In this document: in pieces, positions 1-8,915 of the stretch
Position numbering within the stretch: the first letter of the stretch is position 1
Layout of the letters: each line of letters begins with the position of its first letter
Assembly (NCBI RefSeq): GCF_014534745.1
Contig: NZ_JACVVP010000002.1
Span: forward strand, 124,001 to 188,000
DNA from: Flammeovirga sp. EKP202
GTDB taxonomy: Bacteria; Bacteroidota; Bacteroidia; Cytophagales; Flammeovirgaceae
Direction of reading: 5' to 3'
Length of the DNA stretch: 64,000 bases
Notes under the pieces: model-generated
What the model saw: the letters and a program-made list of their open reading frames with translations, nothing else
What the model was told of the DNA's origin: nothing
The model's database searches: none
Translations under genes and position numbers: made by a program

Positions 1-2
1 GA

Positions 3-1469
3 ATTATCTACTGCCTCAGCCGTAAAAAGGTAGAGGAAGTAGCGGAGTTTTTGAGAATCAATGGCATTAACGCCCTCCCTTATCACGCTGGTATGGAATC
101 TTCTCAGAGAATGGGCAATCAAGATGCCTTCTTGAACGAAGATTGCGATGTGATTGTAGCCACAATTGCTTTTGGTATGGGTATTGACAAACCTGATGTC
201 CGTTTTGTAGTACACTACGATGCTCCAAAATCATTAGAAGGTTATTACCAAGAAACAGGTAGAGCTGGTAGAGATGGTTTGGAATCGTACTGTATGATGC
301 TCTTCAGTCCTGAAGACATCTCAAAATTGGAAAAATTCCATAAAGATAAATCTATTACAGAGAGAGAAAATGTTCATATCCTTCTTCAGGAAATGAGCTA
401 TTACGCTTACTCCTCAGTCTGTAGAACCAAACAATTACTTCACTATTTTGGAGAGAATGTTGAAGAGAATTGTGGTCACTGCGACAACTGTAAAGCAAAG
501 CACTCTTCTTTCAACGCCAAAGACCAAATTTTACTGGCACTACAAGCCGTTCAAGAAACAGAAGAGCGTTTTGGTATTGAACACATCTGTAACGTGCTTA
601 CAGGCACTCGTACGGACTATGTGGAAAGCTACAATCACACACAACTCAAATCTTTTAGTAAAGGAAGCGAGTTTGACAACAAACATTGGGAATCTATCAT
701 TCGCCAATCGATGATTAGTGGATTTTTAGCCAAAGATGTTGATCAAATCACAATAATTCGTGTTACAGAAAAAGGAGAAGAATTTAAGAAGCGTCCTTTT
801 GATATTGATTACACTCAAGATTATCAATGGCCTTCTGAATTGGAAGCATTAAATGAAGAGGCTGTTGTAACCAATGCTTTTGATAAAGAACTTTTTGATA
901 TTCTGAAAGCGAAAAGAAAGAAAATCGCTCATCAAAAAGGAATTCCTCCTTATGCCATCTTCCAAGAACCTTCTTTGGAAGAAATGGCAACTACCTACCC
1001 TGTCACTAATGAAGAATTGATGCAAATCAATGGGGTTGGTGCGGGTAAAGCCAAAAAGTTCGGAAAGCCTTTCCTAGATATTATTCAAGACTATGTGGAA
1101 CAGAACGAAATTACTACGGCTAAAGATGTAGTGGTCAAAAGTACTGTCAACAAGTCGAAAGCAAAGATTGCAATCATTCAGCAAATCGACCGTAAGCAAG
1201 ATATTGAGGACATTGCCGATTCTTTAAAAATCTCATTTGATGATGTGTTAGATGAAATCGAAAATATTGTGGATTCAGGCACAAAATTGAACCTCGACTA
1301 CTACATTGATACAATTATGGATGAGGAACGATTGGATGAAATCTACGACTACTTCATGAGTGCTGAAACGGATGAGCTAGACGATGCTTATGATGAATTA
1401 GACGAAGATATCGGAGAGGATGAGATTCGCTTGGTAAGAGTGAAGTTCTTGTCTGAGGTGGCAATGTAA
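3..1469 (+). CDS. recQ: ATP-dependent DNA helicase RecQ (5' end outside window)
   Basis: This is a 3'-5' superfamily 2 helicase acting in recombination and fork repair. The frame is open from base 3, so the N-terminal half of the helicase core lies outside the window. What remains shows helicase motifs V and VI (GMGIDKPDVR, then QETGRAGRDG), the RecQ zinc-binding region with clustered cysteines (ending CGHCDNC), a winged-helix RQC segment and an HRDC domain (around GVGAGKAKKFG). About 110 further residues with an HTH-like stretch and a very acidic tail follow HRDC, which is usual for Bacteroidota RecQ (family knowledge). The gene ends in a strong terminator. The ATG at 51 is internal, not the start. 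Confidence 0.96.
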   Translation: MIYCLSRKKVEEVAEFLRINGINALPYHAGMESSQRMGNQDAFLNEDCDVIVATIAFGMGIDKPDVRFVVHYDAPKSLEGYYQETGRAGRDGLESYCMMLFSPEDISKLEKFHKDKSITERENVHILLQEMSYYAYSSVCRTKQLLHYFGENVEENCGHCDNCKAKHSSFNAKDQILLALQAVQETEERFGIEHICNVLTGTRTDYVESYNHTQLKSFSKGSEFDNKHWESIIRQSMISGFLAKDVDQITIIRVTEKGEEFKKRPFDIDYTQDYQWPSELEALNEEAVVTNAFDKELFDILKAKRKKIAHQKGIPPYAIFQEPSLEEMATTYPVTNEELMQINGVGAGKAKKFGKPFLDIIQDYVEQNEITTAKDVVVKSTVNKSKAKIAIIQQIDRKQDIEDIADSLKISFDDVLDEIENIVDSGTKLNLDYYIDTIMDEERLDEIYDYFMSAETDELDDAYDELDEDIGEDEIRLVRVKFLSEVAM

Positions 1470-1490
1470 TTCTTTCAATAAGGAATATAT

Positions 1491-1545
1491 AAGCAGTTAG
1501 ACATTTAAAATTGGACGTTTTGGATTTTAATTGTACAATTGCTTA
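1491..1545. repeat. Short inverted-repeat element, AGCAGTTATA family (copy 1)
   Basis: This 55-base imperfect palindrome runs from AAGCAGTTAGACA to TGTACAATTGCTTA. Its left arm matches the left arm of the element at 52583 over about 35 bases, including the shared TTTTGGATTT. It lies between recQ and the recQ terminator. No coding capacity is seen. Confidence 0.6.
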
Positions 1546-1550
1546 AAATA

Positions 1551-1604
1551 AGAGGGAAGAGAAAGTTTCAAATTTAAGACTTTCTCTTCCCTCTTTCTTT
1601 TTAT
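1551..1604 (+). terminator. Rho-independent terminator of recQ
   Basis: A 16-bp perfect stem (AGAGGGAAGAGAAAGT and its complement) with a 12-base loop is followed by a T-rich tract. It lies about 80 bases after the recQ stop. Confidence 0.85.
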
Positions 1605-1634
1605 TGTTTATCCTACCTAACGCTAGATATACAA

Positions 1635-1829
1635 TAAGCAGTTATAAGTACCAAGACAAAATTATTTAATACTAATTCTATTTATTGTTTTGCGATTACT
1701 TCCTTCAAAAAACTTTCAATAGAACCACTATTCATACGTTTTTTAGCGTTGTATTCACAAAAAATAAATTAGAATTAACTATGATATATTTTTGGCTTAG
1801 TACTTACATTTGAAATTGTATAACTGCTA
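1635..1829. repeat. MITE-like element, AGCAGTTATA family (copy 2)
   Basis: This segment of about 195 bases is bounded by TAAGCAGTTATA and TATAACTGCTAA. The next inner bases also pair imperfectly (AGTACCAAGAC against GGCTTAGTACT, and AATTCTATTTA against TAAATTAGAATT). The ends match those of the elements at 43611 and 52583. On the minus strand the middle reads as a 25-residue peptide tail ending in a stop, which may be a worn remnant of a transposase or other gene; this is uncertain. The element abuts the 3' end of the M3 peptidase gene. Confidence 0.55.
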
Positions 1830-1834
1830 AAATA

Positions 1835-3976
1835 TTATTTCGTTGGAAAACCTCTATCTCGCATGAGTGCTTCAATATGAGCATCTCTGCCTCTAAATAA
1901 TTTATAGGCTTTTGCTGGATCAATGGCATTTCTTGGAGCAAATAAGTATTTCACTAACTTATCAGCCACCTCTTTGTCATAGAAACCTTTTGGAGCATTC
2001 GCAAATACCTCAGCAGCATCTGAAGTCAATACATCAGCCCACATATATCCGTAGTAAGCAGCTGCGTACCCTTCACCAGAAAATACATGACCGAATTGTG
2101 TAGAACGGTGACGCATCACAATTTCTTTTGGCATACCTAAAGCGGTCAATGTCTCTTTTTCAAATTTAGCTGGATCAATTCCCGTTGGATCTACAGTATG
2201 ATATTTCATATCCATCAAGGCCGAAGCTAAGTATTCAGTTGTATTGAAACCTTGGTTGAAAGATGCGGCAGCTTTAATTTTCTCTACCAATTCTTTCGGC
2301 ATTGGCTTTCCAGTCTTTTGATGTGTTAAGAAACCATTGATCACCTTATCTGTCGATAACCAACGTTCTAATAACTGCGATTGGAATTCTGTATAATCTC
2401 TTACACCACTGTTTGATGTTGGATATTTTACGTTAGCAGATAAGAAATGTAGAGCATGACCAAATTCGTGGAAGAACGTCTCTGCATCACTCCATGAAAC
2501 TAATGATACCTCACCCGGTGCTGGTTTAATAAAATTGGAGTTGTTAGAAGCCAATACAATTTGCTTTCCTTGGTAAGATGTGAAGCTTCTGTAAGTTGTC
2601 GCCCATGCACCTGAACGTTTCCCTTTACGAGCATATGGATCTAAGTACCACAAACCTATCACTTCCCCAGACGTTTTATCTGATACTTCCCAAACTCTTA
2701 CGTCTTTATGGAATACAGGGATTTTCCCTTCTTCTAAAGCTTTGAACTGAAAGTTGAATAATTCACCTGCCACGAAGAACATCGCTTCTCTAAGCTTTTC
2801 TAATTGAAGATATTGTTTTACTTCATCAGAATCTAAGTCGTACTTTGCTTTACGTACTTTTTCAGCATAATAGCGATAATCCCAAGGTTCAATCGTGATT
2901 TTATCACCACGTTGATTTGCTACTTTTTGCATATCAGCCACTTCTTCTTTTACTCTTGCAGTAGAAGCTGCCCATACTTTCTCCATGAGGTTCATTGCAT
3001 TTTCTGGCGTTTTAGCCATTCTATTTTGCAACCTCCATGTAGCATAATTATCATAGCCTAACAGGGTAACTCTTTCATCTCTCAATTGGAGAATTTCAGC
3101 AATGATTTTATTGTTATCATGGTCATCTCCATTATCACCTCTTTTGATGTAATTAGTCCATACTTGCTTTCTTAAATCTCTTTCATCAGAATACATCAAG
3201 AAAGGCTCCATTGAAGACCTTGTGTTTGTGATAGCATACTCTCCAGCATGACCTTTTTCTTCAGCTGTTTTTGCCGCTGATTTCACAAAAGACTCAGGAA
3301 GACCACTCAATTGATTCTTCTTCAAATACACAACATAATTTTCCTCATCTGCCAATACGTTATTAGAAAAGGAGTTGTACAATGAAGATAATTGTTTATC
3401 AATTGCAGCATATTGCTTCTTTTTAGCTGGGTCAAGGTCTGCACCATCCATTACAAAACCAGTATAGATCAAATCTACGACTCTCTGTGCTTCCTCCTCT
3501 AAAGGATTTTCTTGAGAGGCCTCGTAAACTGCTTTAATACGCTGAAAAAGCTTTTCGTTTTGTTTTATTTTAGAAGAATAATCCGAAATCTTCGGTGCCA
3601 AATTCTTTGCTATCTCTCTTAATTCCGGTGAAGAAACATTGCTTCTCCAAATACCATAATACGTGAAAGCTCTTTCCAAAGGAGCACCTGATTTTTCATA
3701 AGGAATAATTGTATTCTCAAAGGTTGGTGCTGCAGAATTATTTGCGATGATGTCAATTTCCTTTAGCTTCATAGCCATTCCTTCTTCAATGGCTGCTTGC
3801 AAATCTTTTAATTGCATTTTGTCAAAAGCAGGAACACCACCATAAGGTCCTTGCCACTCCTGTAATAATGGATTTTCTGATGTCAACTTTACTTCCTCTT
3901 GTTTTTTCGATGTGCAGGAAAAGAAGATGCACATCAGCACTCCTATTCCAAATAATGATTGAAATTGTTGTCTCAT
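1835..3976 (-). CDS. M3 family metallopeptidase lipoprotein (Dcp/oligopeptidase type)
   Basis: This is a zinc oligopeptidase of the thimet/dipeptidyl carboxypeptidase family, which trims short peptides. Residues 1-21 form a lipoprotein signal ending in FFSC, with lipidation predicted at Cys21, so the enzyme should sit in the periplasm on a membrane rather than in the cytosol like E. coli OpdA. The zinc motif HEFGH is at 503-507, followed by the family-typical region with STQFGHVFSGEGYAAAYYGY near 630-650. The length of 713 aa is typical for the family. It follows nadK on the same strand after a 119-base gap. The exact subfamily (Dcp or OpdA) cannot be settled from motifs alone. Confidence 0.92.
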   Translation of the reverse strand: MRQQFQSLFGIGVLMCIFFSCTSKKQEEVKLTSENPLLQEWQGPYGGVPAFDKMQLKDLQAAIEEGMAMKLKEIDIIANNSAAPTFENTIIPYEKSGAPLERAFTYYGIWRSNVSSPELREIAKNLAPKISDYSSKIKQNEKLFQRIKAVYEASQENPLEEEAQRVVDLIYTGFVMDGADLDPAKKKQYAAIDKQLSSLYNSFSNNVLADEENYVVYLKKNQLSGLPESFVKSAAKTAEEKGHAGEYAITNTRSSMEPFLMYSDERDLRKQVWTNYIKRGDNGDDHDNNKIIAEILQLRDERVTLLGYDNYATWRLQNRMAKTPENAMNLMEKVWAASTARVKEEVADMQKVANQRGDKITIEPWDYRYYAEKVRKAKYDLDSDEVKQYLQLEKLREAMFFVAGELFNFQFKALEEGKIPVFHKDVRVWEVSDKTSGEVIGLWYLDPYARKGKRSGAWATTYRSFTSYQGKQIVLASNNSNFIKPAPGEVSLVSWSDAETFFHEFGHALHFLSANVKYPTSNSGVRDYTEFQSQLLERWLSTDKVINGFLTHQKTGKPMPKELVEKIKAAASFNQGFNTTEYLASALMDMKYHTVDPTGIDPAKFEKETLTALGMPKEIVMRHRSTQFGHVFSGEGYAAAYYGYMWADVLTSDAAEVFANAPKGFYDKEVADKLVKYLFAPRNAIDPAKAYKLFRGRDAHIEALMRDRGFPTK

Positions 3977-4095
3977 TTCGATAAATTGAATTGTTGTTGT
4001 ATGTAATGTGAGTACCGGTTTAAATTAGTACACACTCGTTTTAGACGATTTATGCTGCTTTACTCTGTTTCCCATTTCAAGCTTAAAAAACATCT

Positions 4096-4983
4096 TTAGT
4101 TTCGATTATCCAAACCCCAGTTTAATTTCTTTCTTAGGGTATCTAAAAAGTTATCTTGTCCGCCGATTTTCACTAATTTGGCTTTAAATGGACATTTTTT
4201 CACGGCTAATTGAATGGTTGCATCTACGGCTTCAGATCTTGAATCAAGAGATACTAAGAAGTTTTTACTTCGCCCCTCAATTTCAAAAGAAATGATACTA
4301 CTGTCTGATACAATTAGTGGTCTTACATTGAGGTTATGAGGACAGACAGGTGAAATAATAAAGTTTTCCGAACCTGGGATTACCACCGGTCCACCTACAC
4401 TCAATGAATATCCTGTTGAGCCAGATGGAGTAGATACAATCAGACCATCAGCCCAATAAGAGTTTAAGTACTCTCCGTTTAAATAAGTATGAACTACAAT
4501 CATAGAAGAAGTATCTCTCTTCAAGATCGTGAATTCGTTAAGCCCAAACTTGATCCCTCCAAAAAGGTCCTCTCTATCACTGACCAATGCAAGCATTGTT
4601 CTTTCCTCAATGGAATAATAACCATTGATTAAAGCATCTATAGTAGTTTGAAAATTTTCTCTTTGAATAGAAGCCAGGAACCCTAGTCGACCTGCATTTA
4701 CTCCCACAATTGGGATTTCAAGCTCTTGCACATAAGTCAAAGCCTGAAGTAGTGTACCGTCTCCACCAATAGAAATCATAAAGTCTACCCCTCTTAGTGA
4801 TTCGGTGTTACTAAAAACTTTTAATCCACGAGATAATTCTGGTTCTATTTTCTCCAAATAAGGAGCTAAGGCATCAGAAATCACTAATTCCACTTCTACT
4901 TTATCAATAATATACTTTATGGAATCAATAATAAATTTGCTGCGTTCAGTTTCTAGCTTACGGCTATGTAATGCAATTATCAT
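4096..4983 (-). CDS. nadK: NAD kinase
   Basis: This enzyme phosphorylates NAD to NADP in the cytosol. The diagnostic GGDGT motif is at residues 73-77, followed by the conserved region with TPSGSTGYSLS (NAD-binding) and SPVCPHNLNVRP. The length of 295 aa fits bacterial NadK. The start lies 2 bases after the stop of the upstream CBS-domain gene, so the two are almost certainly one transcript. CBS domains commonly bind adenine nucleotides, so the partner could sense nucleotide state for NADP synthesis; that is inference. Confidence 0.96.
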   Translation of the reverse strand: MIIALHSRKLETERSKFIIDSIKYIIDKVEVELVISDALAPYLEKIEPELSRGLKVFSNTESLRGVDFMISIGGDGTLLQALTYVQELEIPIVGVNAGRLGFLASIQRENFQTTIDALINGYYSIEERTMLALVSDREDLFGGIKFGLNEFTILKRDTSSMIVVHTYLNGEYLNSYWADGLIVSTPSGSTGYSLSVGGPVVIPGSENFIISPVCPHNLNVRPLIVSDSSIISFEIEGRSKNFLVSLDSRSEAVDATIQLAVKKCPFKAKLVKIGGQDNFLDTLRKKLNWGLDNRN

Positions 4984-4985
4984 TT

Positions 4986-5657
4986 TTAAAGTTCTAAATA
5001 CCTTAATAGATTATCCAATCTGTCTTTGCTGTCATCTTTTCCTTCAGTAAATGTTGAAGAATAGATCACATTCAGATTAAAACGTTCAAAAGTAGCAATT
5101 ACAGCATCCACTTCTACTTTATTTAATTTTAAAGTAACGATGACCATTTGGGGATCATCAGGATCAGATTCTACAAATGCACTTAAGATTTTTACGTTAT
5201 TCGATTCGACCCATCGGCTCAAATCCTCCAATGAATAATGAATGGCTTCAATACGCAAAGCCACGATATTTCCTAATATCTGATCAGCATGCATTCTTGC
5301 CAACTCGTTCATCATCTCCTCTACGACAATCGAACCATGGTATTTCCCTTCTTTGTCTACCACGGGTACAATTTCAATATCAAACTCGTCTACTACTCTT
5401 AATACATCATAGAGATGGGTAGCCGGCAGTACAGATGCTTCCTCATAAGACAATGGTAGCTTCACGGACTTTACGCCCTCATTTATGTTAAGGTCAAAAA
5501 AGTCACTTTCTACCACTAATCCCAGGTACTTTTCATCCTTCACTACAGGAAGAGATTGAATATTGTTTTCCTCAAAATAAGTAAACACACATTCTAGCGT
5601 TGTATCTGGATCAATACTGGGTAATGTTTGTGAAATTAACTGTTTTGCTATCTGCAT
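4986..5657 (-). CDS. CBS-domain protein, co-transcribed with nadK
   Basis: Two CBS motifs occupy roughly residues 1-60 (LPVVKDEKYLGLVVESDFF) and 70-125 (IEIVPVVDKEGKYHGSIV). The C-terminal 90 residues have the alternating pattern of an ACT-like domain (ESNNVKILSAFVESDPDD, then MVIVTLKLNKVEVDAV). There is no transmembrane segment or enzyme domain, so this is a cytosolic regulatory protein. It ends 2 bases before nadK. From general knowledge, a CBS protein next to nadK is a recurring arrangement in Bacteroidota. The ligand and target are not known from the sequence. Confidence 0.85.
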   Translation of the reverse strand: MQIAKQLISQTLPSIDPDTTLECVFTYFEENNIQSLPVVKDEKYLGLVVESDFFDLNINEGVKSVKLPLSYEEASVLPATHLYDVLRVVDEFDIEIVPVVDKEGKYHGSIVVEEMMNELARMHADQILGNIVALRIEAIHYSLEDLSRWVESNNVKILSAFVESDPDDPQMVIVTLKLNKVEVDAVIATFERFNLNVIYSSTFTEGKDDSKDRLDNLLRYLEL

Positions 5658-5824
5658 ACCATCGTTTTTTTGATTCTAACGATAATTATAAACAAAATGG
5701 GAGATAAACCATTGATTTTCACCAATTTTCACCTCCCAATCTGAGAATAGTTATCAACACTATTCTAAATTCCCTTTGTAAATTTAGAGAAATTATTTGA
5801 AGGTTTCTCTAAACTACATTATTG

Positions 5825-6580
5825 TTAGTTATTTCTCAAGAAATCATCCACTAACATGTTGAATCTATTTGGATGTTCCATCATTGGAACATGACAACAC
5901 TTATCAATAAAATGCAATTCAGAGTTTGGAATTCGTCTGTTGAATTCGTGTCCTGCTGATGGAGGTGTAATTGTATCATTCAATCCCCAAATCAACAATG
6001 TAGGACATTTGATATCATTTAACTCGTCTCTAAGGTTGTGCTTCTGTGCTGATCTTGCATAATAAACAATTCTCAAACACTTTGCACTGTCAGAAGTCAC
6101 TTCAAATACCTCGTCAACAAGTTCTTTTGTTGCTACTTCAGGATCATAGAAAGTATAACCAACTCTATCCTTAATAAATTCATAACTACCTCTTTTAGGG
6201 TAAGATAAGCCCATACCAGACTCATAAAGTCCCGAACTACCCGTAAGAATTAGTTTCTCTACCTTATCTGGGTTTGCTAAAGTAAATAACAAAGAAACGT
6301 GACCTCCTAAGCTATTTCCTAATAAAGAAAACTTTGTTAATCCAAAGTCCTCTACAAACTTTTCAGTATAAGCGACCAATCCTTCTAAATTTGATTCATT
6401 TCTTGGTGAACTGTAAATCGGAAGCATTGGAATGATCACACGGTAACGTCCAGAGAAGTAACTCAACACCTCAGACCAGTTACTCAAAGCTCCAAAAAGC
6501 CCATGTAACAGGATCAATACTTCACCCTCTCCTTCATCTATATAACTAAACCCGTGCTTTTCTTTAATTGTAAGACTCAT
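5825..6580 (-). CDS. alpha/beta-fold hydrolase
   Basis: This is a cytosolic serine hydrolase of 251 aa with an HGLFG oxyanion segment at 26-30, nucleophile elbow GNSLGG with Ser90, acid Asp201 (in WGLNDTITPP) and catalytic His229 (in KCCHVPMMEHP). The triad is complete, so it should be active. The substrate cannot be deduced; esterase, C-C hydrolase and haloperoxidase-like members all share this pattern. A TATCTTTG promoter element lies 40 bases upstream. It reads toward the CBS/nadK pair with a 167-base gap, so it may be a separate unit. Confidence 0.9.
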   Translation of the reverse strand: MSLTIKEKHGFSYIDEGEGEVLILLHGLFGALSNWSEVLSYFSGRYRVIIPMLPIYSSPRNESNLEGLVAYTEKFVEDFGLTKFSLLGNSLGGHVSLLFTLANPDKVEKLILTGSSGLYESGMGLSYPKRGSYEFIKDRVGYTFYDPEVATKELVDEVFEVTSDSAKCLRIVYYARSAQKHNLRDELNDIKCPTLLIWGLNDTITPPSAGHEFNRRIPNSELHFIDKCCHVPMMEHPNRFNMLVDDFLRNN

Positions 6581-6619
6581 ATTTGTACTTAACTGTAATC
6601 GTTATTTCGAAAATACGTG

Positions 6620-6627
6620 CAAAGATA
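6620..6627 (-). promoter_or_regulatory. -7 promoter element for the alpha/beta hydrolase
   Basis: On the minus strand this reads TATCTTTG, a perfect match to the Bacteroidota -7 consensus TAnnTTTG. It places a transcript start near 6613, 33 bases before the ATG. No convincing -33 TTTG was found at the expected distance. Confidence 0.4.
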
Positions 6628-6671
6628 AGATTAAATTTGACCTTTATGCATATAAAATGCATGTTTAAAAA

Positions 6672-8621
6672 TTACTTCATCTTATTTTCAGATTTATTTG
6701 CAAATATTAATTTATCAAATTCTGAAAATGAAACTGCACCTTCTAAAAAGAGCGGTTTTAACTCATCTATAACATCTTGACTACCAAACTGCTCTCCTTT
6801 TTTTACAAGATAACTTTCAAAAAGATGCATTCCAAAACCTCTTGCAACTCCTTCACCTATTGAAGAGGATGATAAGTCAACAATATTCTCCGCTTCATCT
6901 TCTGTTAATATTGATTTTTCAATAACATACTCTACTGCCTCCTTTTTAGTCCATAAATAATGATGTATTCCTAGGTCACAAACCATGAATACTAAATTAT
7001 GTACTTTCCATAGTTGGTACTGTAGCTTTTCTTCCAAAGAAGCATTGGTATAATAATGGTTCAGATAGACATTTTTCCAAAATTCTTCGATATAACGAAA
7101 AGTCAATCCTCTTCTAAAAAAAGGTAGGTTTTGATTGGTCACCTTAAAGCTACTCCATTGATTTAAAGCCGATAGACTAATTGCTGTTGGTTTTAGTACT
7201 AACTTATCATAGAAACTCACTGAATCTGAAAAGTAAACTTTACCGAGCCTACTTTTATCATAGCTTCCTTCGTAATAAAAAGGCTCATAAAAAGTGGTTG
7301 TGACGGCAGATGGCAACCTCGTGAACTCTACTTTTTCTTGAGTAGCAAATAAAGTGGATGTCTGAAGAAATGTGTCTTCAAATTGCGTTCTATATTGAAA
7401 AGGTGTGATGAAATGCTGTTCTCTAAATAATGAATCGAATTTTTCCCTCAATGTTCCGTCCTTAGCCCCCATTTGCACCAACATTTGATGTAATCTAGCT
7501 GTTTCCTTATGCAGCAGATTTTTGCCTAAGAAGTATAAATTTTTGGGTCGATATTTGAAATCTAAATGAGCATCATTCATCCCTAATCTCTTCCTTAGAC
7601 TATGCTGATAATACATTTCCCCAAGAGGGTATTGTAGTGTTGTAATTTCTTCAGGAGCTTGCATTTCCAATTCAGCTACAGTCCTGTATAATGCATCGAA
7701 TGAAGGGATTACAGCACCTTCAATCGCTTTTTTAATTTCATACCTTAACTCTGAGCGGTTATTAATCAACTCTTCATTGTGCACCTGATCCAGCTTGGTC
7801 ATGAAATCTTTAAAAAAGATATTTTCTTCAACCCCTTGCTCCAAAAAGACTTGTAACTGCTCTCTCACCCTTTTTAAGACGCTTTTGGGAGGTATTGTCA
7901 AATCTTCATTGATATGAAAATGATGTATACACTCTTCTAACGTCTCACCTTGTCTTCTATAAAGGATATTTTTGGTGGTAATCTCAGCGTACTCTTCAGC
8001 TGGATTAAGTCGGTTACCTGCTATTAATTCTGCTATTTTATCTTGAGCATCAATAAGCCTGCTTATATAATTTTTAGCATCACTTATATCTTTTATCGTA
8101 TGACAATTCAACATCAAAAGGGGAAGTTGTACTTGTATACCAGAGATATGATCAATAGGGTATTTTGTGTTTTTAAAAAGTAATTTCTCTAGTATCTCTT
8201 GTTCTATCAAATAACGAAATGTTTGAGCAGACAAACGCTCTTCCTTTGTCATATTTTTCAGATCATAGCGATCTAAAAACTCATATTCTTTCTGAACATA
8301 CAATGAATCATATTCCACCTGAAAAGTAGACACATCATTCAGTCGACTTTCGGATTCATTCGTAATATAAGGCCACTTAAAAGCTTTTGTTCGGGTCAGT
8401 ACTTCAGGATGTTCTTTGGCATAATCATAAAAGAAACGATCCAAAAGAGTGTATAATTTGGAGGGTTTAAAATACCAAACATTTACCCTATCTGCTACCA
8501 CTGACAAAACCCCAATAATCACAAGTACCTTAAGGTACCCTGCCCATTTCATAAGGAAATGCTTTTTTACCTTTGTGAGGTAATACTTCCTGTAAGCCTT
8601 ATTGAGTTTATAATTGTTCAT
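6672..8621 (-). CDS. Membrane-anchored DUF885-like protein lacking the HExxH motif
   Basis: This 649-aa protein has one N-terminal membrane anchor (about residues 28-45) after a basic cytoplasmic stretch. The rest is predicted to be periplasmic and helical. The C-terminal third matches the DUF885 layout as I know it: LPFFRR, then a helix where the family has its EGWALY segment, then LGIHHYLWTKKEAVEYV corresponding to the family's DTG-H--GW-REQA block, then a late G-A-GFG segment. Where the family carries HExxPGHH, before LPFFRR, this protein reads ISLSALNQWSSFK, with no His or Glu. It is therefore probably not a zinc peptidase. The family assignment is moderately supported. Confidence 0.6.
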   Translation of the reverse strand: MNNYKLNKAYRKYYLTKVKKHFLMKWAGYLKVLVIIGVLSVVADRVNVWYFKPSKLYTLLDRFFYDYAKEHPEVLTRTKAFKWPYITNESESRLNDVSTFQVEYDSLYVQKEYEFLDRYDLKNMTKEERLSAQTFRYLIEQEILEKLLFKNTKYPIDHISGIQVQLPLLMLNCHTIKDISDAKNYISRLIDAQDKIAELIAGNRLNPAEEYAEITTKNILYRRQGETLEECIHHFHINEDLTIPPKSVLKRVREQLQVFLEQGVEENIFFKDFMTKLDQVHNEELINNRSELRYEIKKAIEGAVIPSFDALYRTVAELEMQAPEEITTLQYPLGEMYYQHSLRKRLGMNDAHLDFKYRPKNLYFLGKNLLHKETARLHQMLVQMGAKDGTLREKFDSLFREQHFITPFQYRTQFEDTFLQTSTLFATQEKVEFTRLPSAVTTTFYEPFYYEGSYDKSRLGKVYFSDSVSFYDKLVLKPTAISLSALNQWSSFKVTNQNLPFFRRGLTFRYIEEFWKNVYLNHYYTNASLEEKLQYQLWKVHNLVFMVCDLGIHHYLWTKKEAVEYVIEKSILTEDEAENIVDLSSSSIGEGVARGFGMHLFESYLVKKGEQFGSQDVIDELKPLFLEGAVSFSEFDKLIFANKSENKMK

Positions 8622-8915
8622 TGTAGTGAAGTGCAGTATTTTGTATTTGATCCAAAAGGTTATCCTAACAAAATTGAAGCCATGAACTACCTTTTTTTAA
8701 CAAGTTTATTCTCTTGCCATAGGCAAAAATCGACCTAATTCTAATACATTTGCAAATACTAGGCTAATAAATACTAAATGATTATAACTATATCCTTCAT
8801 TTTTTAGTTATTCATTGAAGTACTAGGGCGAAAGTTTGAATGTGAACCGTGATTCATTCACTCAAGTTTCACATACTTTTACCTCCATACTTAACCGTAA
8901 AAGAAAAGAACAGAT
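8622..8915. other. Divergent intergenic region with menF promoter element
   Basis: This spacer separates two divergent genes. The one recognisable site is TACATTTG at 8745-8752 on the plus strand, a full match to TAnnTTTG, about 160 bases before the menF start. No ORF, RNA or repeat was recognised in the rest. Confidence 0.4.
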
